A stretch of DNA of 64,000 bases from Aquitalea magnusonii (lineage in GTDB: Bacteria > Pseudomonadota > Gammaproteobacteria > Burkholderiales > Chromobacteriaceae): positions 217,461 to 281,460 of the forward strand of contig NZ_QJKC01000004.1 in the NCBI RefSeq assembly GCF_003202035.1, in the 5' to 3' direction. The notes under the pieces were generated by a model that saw only the letters and a list, made by a program, of their open reading frames with translations, did not search any database and had not been told where the DNA came from. This document shows, in pieces, positions 62,573-64,000 of the stretch; position 1 is the first letter of the stretch; each line of letters starts with the position of its first letter. Position numbers and translations under genes: made by a program.

Positions 62573-63478
62573 ATGTTGCATGGCATTGCACTGAAGTATT
62601 TTGTTGAAGTCGCACGCTGCGGTTCATTGGCCGCCGCTTCGGAAAACCTGCAAGTGGCGGTATCCGCCATCAGCCGGCAAATCAGCAAACTGGAGCAGGA
62701 AACCGGCACCCCGCTGTTTGAGCGCCTGCCACGCGGCATGGTGCTGACCGAGGCCGGGCAGCTACTGGCCGAGCATGCACGCCGCACCTTGCTGGATGCC
62801 CAGAGCGTGCTGGGAGAAATCTCCTCACGCCATGCCACCAGCAACGGCCTGGTACGGCTGGCGTGTACCGATGGTTTCGCTCACGTTTTTCTACCCGATG
62901 TCATGATGACTTATCACCGGCTCTACCCCCAGATTCGCTTTGTTTTGCAGAGCGGTATTCCGGAACAGGTGCGCCACTGGGTGGAAACCGGAGCGGCCGA
63001 TATCGGGCTGGGTTTTGCCATGGAAAACACGCATGGAATTGAGCTGATACTGCAAAGCTGCGCGCCGGTGTGTGCCCTGCTGCGCCCCGGCCATCCCCTG
63101 GCCGGACAAGCGCTGCTGACCCTGGCGGATCTGACACGCTTTCCGCTGGCCATTCTGGAAAGGGGCAATACCGTGCGCCAGCTGCTGGAATGGAGCTTTG
63201 CGGCCCAGGGCAAAGTATTTGAACCCCTGCTCAGCAGCGATCACACCAGCACCCTGCATCGCTTTGCCACCCACACCGACACCATTGCGCTGGGCAGCCG
63301 CCTGGCGATTCACGGCCTGCCGGATGGTGCCAGCTTGCTGGCCAAGAACATTGATGAACCGCTGCTGCAACAACGGCAGCTGCAACTGATGACCATGAAA
63401 GCCCGCCGCCTGCCCGCCGCGGTCAGCACCTTCTTGCGGCTGCTGGAATGCCAGCTGCAGCAGGCGCTGCAAGCGTGA
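62573..63478 (+). CDS. LysR-family transcriptional regulator
   Basis: 301 aa. The N-terminal winged helix (LKYFVEVARCGSLAAASENLQVAVSAISRQISKLEQETGTPLFERLPRG in parts) is typical, followed by the periplasmic-binding-protein-like effector domain (from about residue 92). AAAGGAGAGGGCGGT precedes ATG 62573. It is divergent from the M20 peptidase/transporter unit, and likely activates or represses it in response to a substrate-related ligand. The coinducer is unknown. Confidence 0.88.
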   Translation: MLHGIALKYFVEVARCGSLAAASENLQVAVSAISRQISKLEQETGTPLFERLPRGMVLTEAGQLLAEHARRTLLDAQSVLGEISSRHATSNGLVRLACTDGFAHVFLPDVMMTYHRLYPQIRFVLQSGIPEQVRHWVETGAADIGLGFAMENTHGIELILQSCAPVCALLRPGHPLAGQALLTLADLTRFPLAILERGNTVRQLLEWSFAAQGKVFEPLLSSDHTSTLHRFATHTDTIALGSRLAIHGLPDGASLLAKNIDEPLLQQRQLQLMTMKARRLPAAVSTFLRLLECQLQQALQA

Positions 63479-63528
63479 AGCAGCCCTGTATTTCTGCAAG
63501 AGCACTCACAGCCCTGCGCTGCAGATCA

Positions 63529-63560
63529 AGAGCGGCCAACCAAATAGCGTAATGCCCTGC
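63529..63560 (+). repeat. Partial copy D of the intergenic repeat family
   Basis: AGAGCGGCCAACCAAATAGC aligns with the left end of copy C (AGAGCGGCTAACAAAATAGC), and the following bases remain similar up to CCCTG. The core and right end are missing. Confidence 0.5.
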
Positions 63561-63584
63561 GACACACCACCGTGCAATGCGACA

Positions 63585-63605
63585 GGGACACCGGACCGGT
63601 GTCCC
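63585..63605. other. 10-bp inverted repeat with single-base centre
   Basis: GGGACACCGG-A-CCGGTGTCCC. It lies between the LysR gene and the next plus-strand frame. The T content after it is low (TGCTGTTATTG), so it may be a weak terminator or an operator. Confidence 0.45.
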
Positions 63606-63742
63606 TGCTGTTATTGAACAGTATGTTTTTCCGCAGCATTCCTTAGCCTTATCCCTAATCCATCTTCATCCACTACTCAAATTCGATATTTCACCAGACA
63701 GACTCCTCCCTGTCTGATTGGCAGCACTCAGCACTCGCCTTA

Positions 63743-63910
63743 ATGATTGCCATTGTCATGACCTTTGCTGCGCAGCCCTGCGCCGCGCCGGCTCAATCCG
63801 CCTCCCGGCAGCTGCCGCGACCGCAATCCACCACAGCAAGGACCCGCCACGCAAACGCCAGATACACCAAGCAGCACGCCACCCGCCACCCCAGCAGGAG
63901 ACCAGCATGA
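63743..63910 (+). CDS. Putative small exported peptide
   Basis: 55 codons. It begins MIAIVMTFAAQPCAAPAQSA, which could be a signal peptide, followed by a basic Arg/His/Thr-rich tail. The last codon overlaps the following start as ATGA, which supports translation of both. A 7-bp inverted repeat (63695-63701, 63710-63716) lies just upstream. I do not recognise the product, and there is no clear ribosome binding site. Confidence 0.3.
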   Translation: MIAIVMTFAAQPCAAPAQSASRQLPRPQSTTARTRHANARYTKQHATRHPSRRPA

Positions 63911-64000
63911 GACCGGAGAATCCGCTCACCACTCGCCAGATCATGAGCAAAGACAATCTCTCTGCCACCAGCATGCTCAATAGCAAGCCCAACTCGGTGT
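63907..64000 (+). CDS. 5' end of an unidentified gene, cut by the window edge
   Basis: AGGAG (63896-63900) lies six bases before ATG 63907. Thirty-one codons are visible, beginning MRPENPLTTRQIMSKDNLSA, hydrophilic and without a signal peptide. The start overlaps the stop of the preceding small frame. Too little is present to name it. Confidence 0.45.
   Translation, partial: MRPENPLTTRQIMSKDNLSATSMLNSKPNSV

Noticed and set aside
1..64000. tRNA, rRNA, tmRNA or known riboswitches
   Set aside because: I looked for cloverleaf-like GC stems with a TTCGA arm, and for conserved riboswitch cores in the longer gaps, and found none that I could support by eye.
1..64000. Neisseria-type DNA uptake sequences
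   Set aside because: I found no copy of GCCGTCTGAA or its complement; near matches such as GCCGTCTTT are inside genes.

Overview
The window looks like chromosome from a GC-rich betaproteobacterium of the Chromobacteriaceae type (Neisseriales; Aquitalea, Vogesella and Chromobacterium are the likely relatives). This is inferred from base composition, gene content and protein style. No rRNA or tRNA gene is present to fix the taxonomy. I see no CRISPR array and no transposase.

Bases 1-8000 hold a gene-poor leader, a LuxR-type regulator without a visible LuxI, a succinate-semialdehyde dehydrogenase, and a tight cluster of small membrane protein, solute/sodium symporter, glutathione transferase, cupin and FAD-linked 2-hydroxyacid dehydrogenase. 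Bases 8-20 kb carry a TPR/glycosyltransferase-like protein, a Cache-type chemoreceptor, an acyl-CoA ligase, a RegBA-like redox two-component pair and a PepSY / cytochrome b / response regulator / sensor kinase operon with a PmrA-type box upstream. Bases 20-33 kb are mostly envelope and housekeeping genes: an LpxH-like phosphoesterase with a GT4 glycosyltransferase, a decarboxylating dehydrogenase, fpr, an exported Lys/Ala/His repeat protein, rquA, exonuclease III, a lipid A phosphoethanolamine transferase, prlC, a gamma-carbonic anhydrase and an acetyltransferase.

Bases 33.6-45.2 kb form an accessory type VI secretion island without core sheath or baseplate genes: a membrane protein of unknown function, PAAR, VgrG, a two-domain peptidoglycan-targeting effector (M23-like plus GH19/lysozyme-like), three paralogous small exported proteins that look like immunity proteins, and a compact TssM. 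The first immunity paralogue is split by a G7 tract. An orphan fragment resembling the effector C terminus sits between the first and second paralogues, so the effector-tail/immunity unit appears to have been duplicated. This stretch is much more AT-rich than its surroundings.

Bases 45.4-53.4 kb contain a tandem chemoreceptor pair whose second member lacks a normal signalling tip, thiol peroxidase, a carboxymuconolactone-decarboxylase-family protein, hisC, an EamA transporter, a terminal-inverted-repeat element and an MBL hydrolase. Bases 53.4-59.7 kb encode a complete JetABCD (Wadjet/MksFEBG) anti-plasmid condensin system with stop/start overlaps. It is followed upstream by an MHS-family transporter gene frameshifted in a T7 run, an M20 peptidase and a divergent LysR regulator. 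The window ends inside an unidentified gene.

A short repeat family with inverted ends occurs at 11.5 kb, 12.1 kb (inverted) and 50.6 kb, with a partial copy at 63.5 kb. Several promoter-terminator pairs enclose no recognised gene and may mark small transcripts.
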